Source of the DNA: Aphanomyces cochlioides
Taxonomy: Eukaryota > Oomycota > Saprolegniomycetes > Saprolegniales > Verrucalvaceae
NCBI GenBank assembly: GCA_019828595.1
Contig: JAHQRK010000036.1
Coordinates: 124,001 to 188,000 of the forward strand
Reading direction: 5' to 3'
DNA length: 64,000 nucleotides
Shown here: piece after piece, positions 31,273 to 42,999 of the stretch
Position numbering within the stretch: the stretch's first letter is position 1
How the letters are laid out: each line of letters opens with the position of its first letter
The notes under the pieces: model-generated
What the model was told of the DNA's origin: nothing
Seen by the model: only the letters and a program-made list of their open reading frames with translations
Databases searched by the model: none
Made by a program: the position numbers and the translations under genes

Positions 31273-34138
31273 TTAGATGGGAATTTTCTCGCCATTTGTA
31301 TTGTAATCCCATCGTCGACGGATGAGTGCATGGAGCGTGGCCTTCCCCAACGTATTTTGAAGGCCCTCGCTGACATAACTCACGAGACTGTCGCGAGGGA
31401 GCGCGTAAATATTGGCGATCGCATGGAGCAGGTCAAAGTTGGCGTCGATTTTATCGTCGCGACACACTTGAAAAACTCGTCGATAGGCCGCCAAGTCGCT
31501 AGAAAGACCACAGAAGATGAATAAAGATGACAAAGGCATACGTGAGGAGCAAACATGCGCCGTCGGCATCAAATTTGAATTTCTGCAAGTGGCCAATGTA
31601 CGTGTCTTTGAACGTCGACGACAAATTCGTGACGAACTGGACACGATTCACGCCATCCTATCGACAAAATACATCGGTGACGAAAGAAACGGTGACGAAA
31701 AAAAATGTGACGACGTACGAGAGCTTCACAAGCTGCTGCAAACATGGCCGCGAGGAATTGAACGACTTGAGAGCATGCTTTCGACTGCGATTGAATCATG
31801 TGATTACCCATGAAGTCACTCTTGTCTTGGCCATTTCTACGACGCAATTCCATGAGCATGCCATGGCATGATGGCGGATGCAAACGTCAGGAGCGCGACA
31901 AGACTCTTTTCCACGGCTTGGAAGGTTTTCTGCAAGCCGTACGCGATCAAACCTTCGAGTTGCTCGAGCGTCTTGCGCTTGCTTTCCATGCAAATCCTAC
32001 GAAGAACAAGATGAGAGGAAGATATCTGGCCATCCAAACTACGTTTGCTGCGTCGGCGCCGACGATAAATAGGGCTCGACGACAGCTTTGTATTGCGCGT
32101 CGAGCAATTGAACGTGGCCCATCAAGCTCTACAACAGAGACATGGAGCGGACGGCGAGGAACAAGGATTACCTTGAGCACGTTGAAGAAATTGCAAGCGG
32201 AATCAAGACACAAGAGCGGTTCTTGGACGAGTTCATGCGCCAAATTGGTCATTTTCTACCGCCATCGCAGTCAAATCCAAGGGTGTAAGATACGAATTAC
32301 GCCAAGATAGTCGTCGCCAAAGGCCTGGCAGTACAATCCAAACAGTTTGGCGATTAAATCCACGCGCAGCTCGCTCTTCTGCAGCACGAGATCGCATCGC
32401 GCAGTCGATTCCTTTCGCCATCAATGCATTTCAACGCTATGGAAGGTACCTTGAGCTCTTTGCAAAATTTGAGCGGCATCGTGTCGTCCATCGAGATGGC
32501 CAAGAGTGTCTGGTAGAATAAATTGGGCGGCTCTGGCTTTGCCGACGTTGCTGTCGATGGTGGCGGCGCTGTGTCTGCCTTTGGAGACGTGACTGGCGTC
32601 GACGACGGCATTGTCCTGGCGTCTTTATTTGCCGCTTGATCTTTGAGCTTGTATTTGTTCTTCCCCGATGGAATCGGCGGCCATTTGATCATCGCGAGCG
32701 TCTTTTCAAAGCCTTCCGAGAGCAATGCCTGCTCGATCTCAACGTATCTATCCAAGCTCATGGAACTCAAGGAGAGAGTGTGTGTACCGCTGACGATGCG
32801 CGCCGAATAAAACTTGCAATTGGAGCGTCAAGAACGCCTGCATGCGCTCGGCTTCGAGTTGATTCTCCAGTGGTAACGCGCCGATTGCATGGACAAGCCC
32901 GCAGGTTTTCTCGTACGTCCAGCTCAGCGTCGCGACGTATGTCTTGTGATCGTCATCTACATTGAAAGCCATTGAGATCTCAAGAAGGAAGTGGAAGAAG
33001 TGACCAGGACGAAGGCGTTTCTCCAAGTGCGAGAGCACACCAAAGGCTGGATCATGTAGAATTCGCTCGAGGAGATTTTCTCGAATGGATGGACACGTCG
33101 CTGGCGCAAAGATGCGCTGGATGATCGCGAATTGGCTCTTGCAAATCGCGCGGATCTTGGTCAAGAGGAAGTCCATCGCTTGCGCTGGATCCTCCATGTC
33201 GTCATGCAGCGTATTCCTACGTCCATCCATCAGTTTCGGCCGAGAAGATCGCGATCGACTTGGTCAGTTTCTCATTGATGATGTTCCACACGTAGCGATC
33301 GGCCACTTTGTCCTTGCAGCCATGAGCAACCAAAGAAGCTGCACATTGAGCCATAGTCTCAATGTCTTGCGAATTGGCCGCGCCGCGGAGTTCTCGCTCT
33401 TGTGCGTTGCTAAAGCCGTCCAGCAAGCCTGTTTCAATGCTCTGGTTCAGCCGCGCGATCTCAGTCACAGCTTGTTTCGTTGAGTTCGACGTGAGCTCAT
33501 CGGCGAATTCGCCAAGTTTCTTGACAATTGCAAAGGCCTAATGCAGAGAAGTATGTCAGGGTAGACGTAACGTTGACGGACTTGATGGAGCTGGTTGGGA
33601 TCACGGAGCGTCAAGTAGAGTTTATTGGTTGTCTTGGGGGGATTCGCAGTGTTGAGCAAAAGGATCGCTTCGTGTAGCTCGTCTGTTTCACGCACGCGGT
33701 TTTTCTCCTTGTCGATTGCAGCCAGACGATCGCCAATGACGACGGCGGACGAGCTCACTTTGGTAAACCGATCTTCCAGCTCGTCCATCTCTGCAGAAAT
33801 GAGCTACAATCGCATCAATACGATGACTTCGGGGATCATCGACATACATGGAGCATCTTCTCGGGCTCTTTCAAGCTGTCTTGGAATTTCACTGACGCTT
33901 TGCGCGTCTGCTTGTCGATTTCCACCATCTTTGCGGAAATGACCTCGCGATGTGCTTGAAGTTTGTCGATTGCAGCTTTGAAAACGCTTTGCAAGTCGGC
34001 CAGATTCTTCACAGGCGTGTTGTCGTCAATACCACAGAGTTCATCCAGCATGATATCTGTACTATAGTCTTCCAGGGGGAGCACGACTGCGCCATTGCCG
34101 CTCTTGAGCAACTTAGCAAGCTCCTTGCTGTGGTTCAT
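31273..34138 (-). CDS. SEC10: Exocyst complex component Sec10 (EXOC5)
   Basis: Twelve exons: 33848-34138, 33582-33803, 33260-33537, 32814-33216, 32450-32731, 32301-32411, 32172-32255, 32043-32128, 31886-31996, 31719-31836, 31542-31657, 31273-31498, in phase for 775 aa. Introns are 38-82 bp; the acceptor at 32732 could equally be at 32738. The exocyst tethers secretory vesicles to the plasma membrane before SNARE fusion. Family marks: N-terminal coiled coil (FKAAIDKLQAHREVISAKMV), CPSIRENLLERI, ICMESKRKTLEQLEGLIAYG, SQSKACSQVVQFLAAMF, YIGHLQKFKF, and the C-terminal DLAAYRRVF with FDLLHAIANIYALP. A low-complexity Pro/Thr/Ser insert occurs near residue 440. Length fits the family (about 700-850). 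Hypha-forming organisms use exocyst at growing tips. No damage seen when introns are removed. Confidence 0.88.
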
Positions 34139-35124
34139 CCCGACAATTCTCCCCTGAGCGATCTTTCTTGTACTTCCTCGATATAAGAACTAAAGACTTA
34201 TGTCACTAAAATTAATTCACGCTAGAAATCACATAAATGTAGTGACATAAAGGGAATGTCCCAAAAACAAGGGAATTTCGCCGTCGCAGTATGGATATCC
34301 GGATAATATCCGTACTAAGCTCCCTCCATGGCAAAAGATCGCCATATGTCAGCACCAACACAACTCTTCACAGATTTTCTCGAGCAATCCAATAACTCTT
34401 CTCGTTCTATCAGTATAAATGAGGTGAGCTAAGTACGGCAGCTAAGCCTCAATAGACGTGGCCCTTTGTCATGAAAAGGTGTGATTTCATCAAGTCCGAG
34501 ATCTTAAAAAGTCATTACCGTATAATATCCGGATGGTTTGAATCTGGGGATGACGACAAAGGGAATGGCTCGACTTAGTGGGCTAACTATGGCTGTATAG
34601 ATCTATACTTTATTCTAGAGTCGATTTTAGAAGTGCGGCGAAGTCGGTGGGTCTATTTGATGGATGTTCGTCAGGTCTGTAGCGTTCTCCTGCCAGTCCA
34701 CCAAATCCTACGAGGCCAAATCCTATACGACCAACTTAAGCATGATGTCATGGAAAGTAATATGTGCTTTATAGGTATAAATGTATATATTATTGTCGTC
34801 TCTAGTTTGATTTAAACTCGTCGTGATTAGAAGCATCTGTGAATTGGCGTTCAATTATATGAATAAAAAATACAAAATTTTGGCATTGAATGAAAGACCT
34901 GATGATCACTGACGACCATTAGAATGATATCATGCACAAATTTTAATGATGTAACTTGGTTAAAGTATGTCTTAGATTGGTCGCTGGGTCCATTCTTCGC
35001 GTCCTGAGAATGATATAGACAGGATTTATGGACATTTAATATGGTATAAAGTATACAATTCTGATAAAACGTGTATTCCATGACAACGTGTGTCACTCTT
35101 CAATTCACGCCCTACAGTACGGCG
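34139..35124. other. Intergenic region with small hairpin and ATCCGGAT motifs
   Basis: No gene. An 11-bp perfect hairpin (TTATGTCACTA at 34198-34208, complement at 34240-34250) lies just upstream of Sec10. GGATATCCGGATAATATCCG occurs at about 34300 and an inverted ATAATATCCGGAT at about 34521. Both motifs resemble sequences near the recombinase element (39.6 and 42.0 kb) and at 47.7 kb. Confidence 0.5.
34198..34250. repeat. 11-bp perfect stem, 31-base loop
   Basis: TTATGTCACTA and TAGTGACATAA. Possibly a minimal MITE or a control dyad upstream of Sec10; too short to classify. Confidence 0.4.
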
Positions 35125-36562
35125 ATGACCGGCAGGCGAGGGTCAGCAGTCACGCGAGGCTTTGAAGCGCCGTATGCGCCCAACCAGCCGCACCGCGTCG
35201 TAGTTTGCGGTGGTGGCATCATAGGACTCACGACGTGCTATTATCTGGCCCGCCGCGGCCACGAAGTTGTCTGTATCGAGCGAGAATCGCAGGTTGGTAT
35301 GATGGCGTCGTTCAAGAACGGCACCTTCTTTGACTCGACGCTCTACAGCAGCTGGGCAGACCTATCGCTTCTCTACAAGAAGCACATGCACCAAATCAAG
35401 AATAGCCGGGAGAAAGCGTTCCGCGTTGAAGCTGCTGCGTGGATCGATCCATCGTTTTGGTCGTGGGGACTCAAGTTTATGATGCATGCCACGAGCAAGC
35501 GCGCGAAAGAAAACGGACGCAAGATCCGAGAATTGGGCTTCTATAGCCAACGAAAATTGCAAGAACTGCTTCGCGTGCACCCTGAAATTGAAGACGAGAT
35601 GGAACAGATCGCCCAAGGCTCATTGGAAGTCTTTTCATCCGAAGCCGAAAGGCTCGATGTGCTTGAATCCGATCGAGTCAAGCACTGCATGGAATTCAAC
35701 TTGCCATTGCAGCCGATTGATCCAGACGAAGCTGCCGACATCGAGCCAGCTGTGCATCGCCCTGTTTTTGCACCAGGAGCTATCTTTTCTCCAACAGGAA
35801 CGAACGGTACATCCTCGTTTCTCGAATATCTTCCGCGCTCATGGATCTCTCTAGGCGACGTGCACAAGACATGCCTTGCACTCATGCAGCTCTGCAAGCA
35901 ACATGGCGTCATGTTTCGCCTCAATTCTGAAATCGAAGACATTCTTGTCGTGGACAACAAAGTTGTAGCAGTTCAAGTCGACAATGGCGATTTGATCGAA
36001 GGCGATTCTTTCGTTCTTGCTCTTGGAAATCACACCGCGTCCGTCGCTAAACTTGCTGGCATCAAGCTTTATATGTATCCTGTCAAGGTAATCCCATCCT
36101 GCCAAAGCTGTCTTGACTAAATCGTAGGGCTATGTGCTCACTGCTCCACGGTCCAACGACAGTTTGCCTCAATTGAAATGCAATATTTATGCGGGCGGGA
36201 ATGCGTTGGTGTCGCCGCTTCGGGATGGCGCTGTTCGTATCTCTGGCGGCGCCGACTTTGCCGGCTTCAACTACAAATCCGATCCGAAGCGAGTGGCATG
36301 GCTCATGGATCATGCCAAGAAGCTCTTCCCCGAAGGATACTTGGACGAATCCAAGCTCGATGTCCACGTCTGCCTTCGTCCCGTGAGCGCCGACGACGTG
36401 CCATTGATCGGCCAAACCACTGTCGAGAATTTGTTCATCAATGCTGGCCATGGATCCAAAGGATGGAGCTTGTCGTTTGGATCGGCGGCCATTTTGGCCG
36501 ACCAAATCAGTGGCCGCACACCTGAAATCAACATTGAGACGTACTCGCCATGCCGATTTTGA
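35125..36562 (+). CDS. FAD-dependent DadA-like amino-acid dehydrogenase, copy 1
   Basis: Exons 35125-35806, 35855-36087 and 36128-36562, 449 aa. ATG 35125 is chosen because it aligns with the paralog; ATG 35080 is in frame upstream. The FAD-binding Rossmann motif VVCGGGIIGLTTCYYLARRG is near residue 26, followed by HEVVCIER. The C-terminal half carries the flavoprotein signature ISGGADFAGFNY, LRPVSADDVPLIGQT and INAGHGSKGWSLSFGSA, as in D-amino-acid dehydrogenase (DadA) and related DAO-fold enzymes that oxidise amines or amino acids with FAD. No signal peptide or membrane anchor is evident, so it is probably cytosolic or mitochondrial. It faces a homologue (37369-38759) tail to tail. Intron 1 is absent from that copy, intron 2 is shared. 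Confidence 0.88.
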
Positions 36563-37368
36563 GTTTAATTTATTGCAGCTGTCGTGCCGTGTCTTCTCCA
36601 TCTATCTTTGTTCCTTGCTTCGAGCTTCTCCCGATGCCATCCCCTACCTCCGGCAGTCAGGTCGTTTGCATATTCCATCATGATAAGGGGCGTAGGGGTT
36701 AGAAAGGCGATCATGGATAACTCCCTCGTTTTAAAAACATTTCAGGTTTCCAATAGAATATTATCTATATAATTGTCATTAAAGTCAGGTCAATACGTAT
36801 AGACATTAAATTGAGGTAAGATTTATAATGAATGTTTATCTTGAAAGGTTGAATGGTACCGTAGCGTTATGATGCATTTCATGACTATCTCTGGTCCTGC
36901 TGAGTTTGGTTCCATTTTTCGCAGCTTAAATCACTGCTAAGGCTTTCCGACCAGTCTTTTCAGCGTTGGATGTCGACTGTGGATGGAATTTACATCCTGC
37001 AAAAATCGAATCCTTCCATATTTTTCTCTATTTTTATCGAGACAAATAAAAACCAAGTCTTAGGTTTTTTATGACAACCTAGGTTTTATGAAAAATATGG
37101 ACATTGCTTCTATTTTTAGCTGCCATCTGGTCCAATTTCAAGTTGAAGATCCATAGGTTTTTTAGGTTTTGAAGGGGTTGCAGGGGTTTCAGTCGAGGAG
37201 ATTCTCCATCGAAGTCAGACCAAGCAGGAAGCTCCATGAAGCTCCACACCTCTAAAGCCAAAGAACGATGAAAGAAGAGGAAGATGGAGCTACCAAAGCA
37301 TTAAGGTGAGGAGATAGAAGACTCGACGGTTTAAATTAAGAGGAGGCTCTCAAGATAGACAATGGTTG
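36563..37368. other. Intergenic region between the inverted DadA-like genes
   Basis: Both genes end into it. No gene recognised; AT-rich with repeated TAGGTTTT words around 37060-37170. Confidence 0.5.
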
Positions 37369-38759
37369 CTATCGGAGGATGCCAAATCGATGGGGAGAAA
37401 ACTGGTCAATGTTGAGAGCGGGGATTTTGCCGCTCATGTCGTCCGCAAGCAGAGCTGCAGCGCCAAAAGACTGCGCCCATCCTTTCGACCCATGGCCAGC
37501 GTTGATGTACAAGTTGTCAACGGTGGTTTGACCGATTAGTGGGACGTCGTCGGCGCTAACAGGACGGAGACTGACGTGGGTTTCAATGTCTGTTTCGACC
37601 AAGTAGCCCTCGGGGAAGACTTGCTTGGCTTGATCAATGAGCCACGCGATGCGTTTCGGATCCACTGAGTAGTCCTTGCCGGCAAAATCCGCGCCGCCTG
37701 AAATGCGCACACTGCCGTCTATGAGTGGCGACACGACTGCTTTTCCATGGGAATAAATGTTGCATCGAAGCGGTGGAAACGTTTCGCGACGGCGCAGAGT
37801 CAACGCGTAGCCCTATAAAGAGAAGCTCGTTTGAGGTTGCAAATGTGAGACTGCTTTACCTTGACGGGATACATGTACAGCTTGACACCAGCGAGCTTGG
37901 CCATGGCGGACGTGTCGTTCCCAAGCGCGAGGACGAAGCAATCGCCTTCAATAAGCTCGTTTGCAGTCGTTTCAATCGCCACGACGCGATTATCAACCAC
38001 GAGAATGTCCTTGATCTGCGTTTCGAGGCGAAACATCACACCTTCTTGCTTGCACATGAGCACGAGCGCTTCACACGTTCGCTGGACATCGCCGTTCGTA
38101 CCTAGAGGTGAAAAGATCGCGCCGGAGGCAATTGCTTCACGCTTCAACGACGGCTCGATGGAGGCGACGTCCGAGCTGTCGAGTTTATGCAGCGGGTATT
38201 GGAACTCGCTCAGACAATGTTTGACGCGGTCGGATTCCCACGCGTCGTCCAGTTCATTCTGGTTTGAGAACACTTCAAGCGTGCCTTGTGCAACGCGGTC
38301 CAAGTGATCTTCCAAGTCCGGATGCCTTCGCAAGAGCTCGAGGAGCACACGCTCGCTGTAGTTGCATAATTCGCGGCATTTTCGTGCATTGTCTTTGGCT
38401 TTTCGCGACGTTGCGCTCGTCATGTACTTGAGACCCCACGCCCAAAATGCTGGATCAAACCACGCAGCCGCTCGAACTTGAAATGGTTTGTCGTCCGGAG
38501 TTTGCATTTGCTTCCGGTAGAGCAGGGATACATCGGCCCATGAGCTATAGAGCGTCGCGTCCTGGAACGTAGTGCTACTTCCCACGCGCGCATCTTTCTC
38601 AATGCACACGACTTCGTGGCCTTGGCGAGCCAAAAAATAGCACGTCGTCAAGCCCACAATGCCACCACCACAGACGACGATCCGTTGCGATTGAGTCGGC
38701 GGCCGAGGAGCGTCTACTCCCCGCGTGACGGCAGAGCGCCGATGATGCGCGCTGCTCAT
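37369..38759 (-). CDS. FAD-dependent DadA-like amino-acid dehydrogenase, copy 2
   Basis: Exons 37860-38759 and 37369-37812 (one 47-bp intron), 447 aa. Clearly homologous to the gene at 35125-36562 through its whole length: Rossmann motif VVCGGGIVGLTTCYFLARQG, WADVSLLYRKQM, DSSDVASIEPSL, ISGGADFAGKDY, SVDPKRIAW and INAGHGSKGW. The position of the retained intron, after the KLYMYPVK motif, is the same in both. The first intron of copy 1 (within GTNG-DV) is missing here, so either copy 2 lost it or copy 1 gained it. The enzymes differ enough in sequence to have separate substrates; which ones cannot be told. The gene is intact. Confidence 0.88.
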
Positions 38760-39375
38760 CGAGTGCCACTCAGAGATTTCTCAAGTACATGGTACGCAAC
38801 ATGTTGATTTCCTCCTCCTTGCTCTCACGGCAAGGAACAATGTCTCGACTTGGATGTATTACTCACATTGACAAAAAATATCCTCGATAAGGTCACTATT
38901 AGCAGGTCCCATGGTCGCCAATACTGACATTTTATATGATAATAGACGGGACATTCCAGGATCTCCATCGCATACATGTCATTTAAACAAGGGAGCTTGG
39001 TGTAACACTTTTTTGATGCAATGATTTGTAACAACCTGGCTTTAACAACATTATGACCCAAATACAACATATTTTTGAACGGAAGGATGTAGTCAGAGCC
39101 CACACAAGTCATTAAAACCAGGTATCTATCCAAGTGCGAGATATCTTCAACCTCAGTCTAATTAAACTATCACCTCATTTTACTGACATATGAGAGCTGT
39201 CAAAACAAAAACGGGACTTTTTGTGTTCTGATCATTTTGAGAAATCACCTCTGAATCATTTGACTCAAATAAAGGCATATGATTGGAGATGAAATCCATA
39301 ATATGTCCAATAGTATGGGTAGTTTTTCATCAAATATTCGAATGGAAACCTTCCAAAGTATATACAATATGTACT
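38760..39375. other. Intergenic region
   Basis: No gene seen. It contains the promoter of copy 2 of the DadA-like pair and ends at the left inverted repeat of the mobile unit. Confidence 0.5.
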
Positions 39376-39748
39376 ATATGAGACTCCCTCAAACGAAATC
39401 GGACTACTCAACCATGTCCCACGTTTCGAGTTAGAACTACTACGATGTTATATGGTGACTGAGGCATGTTTTAAGCTATTCTACAGCCAAGAACTCGCAA
39501 ATTTGACTGAGATATGGTGCTTCGAAGTTGAGGCACATCCAATTTTAGCTCCATTTTCAGTTTTGATAAAATTATGTATTCGGGCGACTTTTGATGATAT
39601 ATTTGGATAAACGGACTTTACTGGATTTTCTACCAGAGTCTACCACCTTCTACCATAAACTACCATCCGGATATTTTTTCGTATATGCGGATATCTTCAC
39701 TTTTGAAACCGACGCAGACAGGAACGACGCAGACGCCGAGGCCGCATC

Positions 39749-41769
39749 ATGCACCCATATCACATCGAGGCGGCAATTCAGGCGAAAGCTGATGAAGGTG
39801 ATACTTTGCTCTTTCAGCGTTTATCATTTGTTCCAGCTACAGTTGCTCGTAGTCATACAGGGAGTCGATGTTTGGAAGACAACTCAAAGCGAGCATACAA
39901 AAAACACATCCGTGGTTTACAGTACTTTTGTTCATTAATAGGTGATTATGACAGCCTTTTGATGCTCCTTGATCAACCACCAGAACCATTTTGTCCATCA
40001 ATGAGTCCAAATACAATATCTGATTTCATCAATTTCAAACGTCAGGCCACAGGGTCAATCTTCGTTCGTATTGGCGACAACAAGCAATGCCTTGATGTTT
40101 TAGGACGACCAATTTATTGCCAGGGTGGTTGGAATGACCCCCGCAATGTTGATCAGATGTTATCTGCTGTCACAGTCATACACAGTGCTCGTGGTCAACG
40201 CGGAGGATTTATTGACCGTTGTGACGAATGCTCTCAGTTATGTGAACAGAACAGCTATCTAGGATGTCGATTTCACCGTGGAACCCCTCGACTTTGGCGA
40301 AATGGATCACCCAAATTGTCTGAGCTCGTTGAAAACACTGCCAAAGGAAGTTGGAAGCAAAGCTCTGACTATGTTGCTCAGGGTGACTCACCTCTATCAC
40401 CTTGGGAACTAATGGATATTCGCACCCATTTGTTGGCATCAAATAATGATTATGATTTCCAGCTGTTTGTCATGGTGCTTTTGAGTTGCAAACTTTTCCT
40501 ACGCAGTGAAGAAATTGCCAGAATGAGATTTGATGAGATGTGGAAATGTCTACCAACGAATCGCCCGCTCTTGCTCCACCAAGTGAGCAGCCCAAGAACC
40601 CAGACTTAGGAATTGTGACTGAAAATGGTTTTATTGAAGCTCTAGCTGCGAAAGTACAAGGCAAATGTGACTCGAGTCCAGTCACATGCATGATTTGGGC
40701 TGAAGATAGTTTGTCTTTGCTGTGTCCTATTCGACATTTATTGATTTGGATTTTTCGACAGCACAACAATAGCGGCGAAAATTATCTTTTTCCTGGAAAT
40801 TATGATGGTCATATATCACCTGAGGCATTTCATGAGAGATTTAAAGCAGTTTGTACAAAAATTTTGGATAGAGATGGCCCATTTGGATCTCACCTGTGTC
40901 GAAAAACAGCTTATTTACTTGCTGTTTGGGGTGGTGGTGAAGAGGGCGACATGATGTTGAGTGCTCGTCACAGAACTATAAGTCAAGCCATGAAATACAA
41001 GCGCGATGCATTATTTCTTTTAAATGTCGCAAAGGCCAACAACCGACACATTGATCATGTGGTGCCAAAATGGAAACCCATTGTGTGTAAAGATTTGCAG
41101 ATGGGTCGAGCAATTAATATTGGTGGTGCATTTGAATGCAAAACATTAAGGTTCTTGGCGTCTAATTTTGTTGGTGTTGTATGCAAATGTCTTCCATCGT
41201 CGAGCATCCTTCGTTTGCTCGAATCTGTGATTCAAATGAATAAGCCGACTACAACTCTCCAATCCATTACCAATTTCTGTCAAGATCATTTGACACCAAC
41301 ATTACAATCGCAATTGATGGTTTTGTTGGAAAAATTAACACTCGAAATTCAGACGGAGGAAAACACAGAGCAGACTACAATTATATCAATGGAGTCAAAT
41401 ACTAGCTCGAATATCAACATGCTGCATGTGTGCAAGGAAGTCAATGAGAGTAAAACCAAGTCGAAACGTGGTGGGACATTCGACTTCGACGGGCGACTTC
41501 AACTAAAAAAAATCAAGTTGGACCGTGAAAAATTGTCGAAAATACTACAGTATCAAGCTATCATGCCACCAGATGCGTCGACTATGACAGAAGCTGCCCG
41601 AGTTTTTGCCATAACTTCCATCGTTCCAATCACTTCATGTCTGCAACGCCATTGCAATGGCGATATAGACATCTTCTTGAATCGTTGGAAATCGTTCAAC
41701 CACTCGAATTTTGGCAAGCGGTGCTGCTCTGGGAAAGAGGAAAAATGCAAGTCCGTTGCATCCAAGTGA
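39749..41769 (+). pseudogene. Crypton-type tyrosine recombinase, one frame change
   Basis: ATG 39749 opens 286 codons to 40609; the remainder (about 40560-41769) lies in a second frame that starts before the first ends. The box-I Arg region is KLFLRSEEIARMRFDE, then LLCPIRHLLIWIF. The H-x-x-R motif is GSHLCRKTAYLLAVWGG, and ARHRTISQAMKYKRDA gives the nucleophile Tyr in the usual context. A zinc-ribbon-like Cys/His group (CDECSQLCEQNSYLGCRFH) sits near residue 150. The C-terminal 200 residues are basic and unlike known domains. The frame change, near 40560-40600, is either a mutation or an intron I could not fit. It is a different recombinase lineage from the two copies at 1-3195. Confidence 0.8.
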
Positions 41770-42018
41770 CATTCATATCACCCAAGTAACTAATGATTGT
41801 GTTGTGTTGTAAAAATCCGTACAATCCGGATACGATTTCTACCACACTCTACCACAGGATACACAGTATATATTCAGATTCAGCTTTTTGTGCTAAATCG
41901 AATGATACACCTATAATTGATTGAATCAAACCGCAACATACAAAAAATGAAATAAAACTTATGATGCGACACTGTTTAATACAGAATTAAACATATCCGG
42001 TTACAAATCCGGATATCG

Positions 42019-42270
42019 TTATTCGCCGTGGTTGACAAGTCTGATTTCGTTTGAGGGATCGTTTGACATTTGAAGGATAGAGTCGACAAGATTGATGAAC
42101 ATTTCCTTCTTCTTGGCGAAACATATGTGCTTGCAACAGCCTCTGTTAACCAGCTCGTTCACTTGTACTTCAGTCAGCTCTGAAACCGGCGTTCGAGCAG
42201 GGTACTCAAACCTTAGATCGTCTAACCATTCGGAATCACTGTCGTCGTCGCTCTGATGAGCATCGGACAT
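42019..42270 (-). CDS. Small acidic ORF within the TIR unit
   Basis: 83 aa from ATG 42270; the frame is open further upstream. It starts with an acidic cluster (HQSDDDSDSEWLDDL) and continues with a helical basic-hydrophobic half (VNELVNRGCCKHICFAKKKE). No family is recognised. It lies between the recombinase 3' end and the right inverted repeat, on the opposite strand, and its last codons include the 16-bp copy of the terminal repeat. It may be an accessory gene of the unit or chance. Confidence 0.35.
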   Translation of the reverse strand: MSDAHQSDDDSDSEWLDDLRFEYPARTPVSELTEVQVNELVNRGCCKHICFAKKKEMFINLVDSILQMSNDPSNEIRLVNHGE

Positions 42271-42454
42271 CGTCGTTCGTGTGGACGAAACAAGTTGTGT
42301 TTTTAAACACACCCTCCTTCCATGACCGGAAGTTTTTTCCGCTTTTCTCGAATATAAATTGTACAAGGATTCTGGTGGTATGAAACTTTGAAGTCAATTA
42401 TCTCGACTATAAATTCTGGCAGAATGTCCGATTTCGTTTGAGGGAGTCTCATAT

Positions 42455-42999
42455 GTAGAGTTCAGCACGACCCAGAGGCGGAGGAGTAGACACAAGAATG
42501 TAAATGAAATAAATCATAGAATTGATGGTATGCTTACATCCAAGAGCTAGACTGACTGGCGTGACCTAGCTCCCATGGTATTGCTGTGCTCTTCATCCAC
42601 GATCGCTTGACTCCTTCGTTGTTGGCAAGTTTCAGTGTGAGTGGTACTGATAAGAAAACCTCTATATTAACAATACCTTTCATAAATAGTATATTCTTTA
42701 CAATCTGAAAAAATAATGTTTAGCAACTCTTTATTTTTATTGGCTGAAATGAAAATTATGTAAAGGCGGAAATATTGAAGATGAAGCGCAATTGGCCAAT
42801 AAAAGTACTATTTTTGGATTCATCGTAAATTTTTGTGTATTGTCATATTGAATACTCGTATTCTCAAATTTTTGAAAAGTCCCGTTTTTGTTTTGAAAGC
42901 TCTCATATACTTCGAAGTATTGACAAAATACCCTTATTTAACGACATTAATGATAGTTTTATTGAACCTATCGATCATTATATTAAGATATGTCACTAA
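42455..42999. other. Spacer between two mobile elements
   Basis: AT-rich. Nothing recognised except short unrelated open frames. Confidence 0.5.

Larger units (their letters stand above)
39376..42454. mobile_element. 3.1-kb unit with 29-bp perfect terminal inverted repeats carrying a tyrosine recombinase
   Basis: 39376-39404 (ATATGAGACTCCCTCAAACG...) is the exact complement of 42426-42454. The outermost ATAT is self-complementary and could be target duplication: a TA duplication would give repeats starting TGAGACTCCC. A 16-bp part of the repeat (GATTTCGTTTGAGGGA) recurs at 42043-42058. Between the ends lie a recombinase gene (39749-41769) and a small acidic ORF on the other strand (42019-42270). 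Cryptons normally lack inverted repeats, so this is either a Crypton landed inside a small TIR element or a new combination. Subterminal TCTACCA words occur on both sides of the recombinase gene (39628-39662 and 41838-41860). Confidence 0.75.

Noticed and set aside
31810..32310. Plus-strand open frames (ERTARNKDYLEHVEEIAS-like) opposite Sec10
   Set aside because: They look protein-like but overlap Sec10 exons that splice cleanly and match the exocyst family; treated as antisense shadow.
33217..33259. A 4-bp duplication frameshift in Sec10
   Set aside because: A 43-bp GT-AG intron removes it and restores the expected spacing between conserved parts.
40540..40610. A short intron joining the two recombinase frames
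   Set aside because: Tested GT-AG pairs created a stop or the wrong phase or were under 30 bp; left as a frame change.
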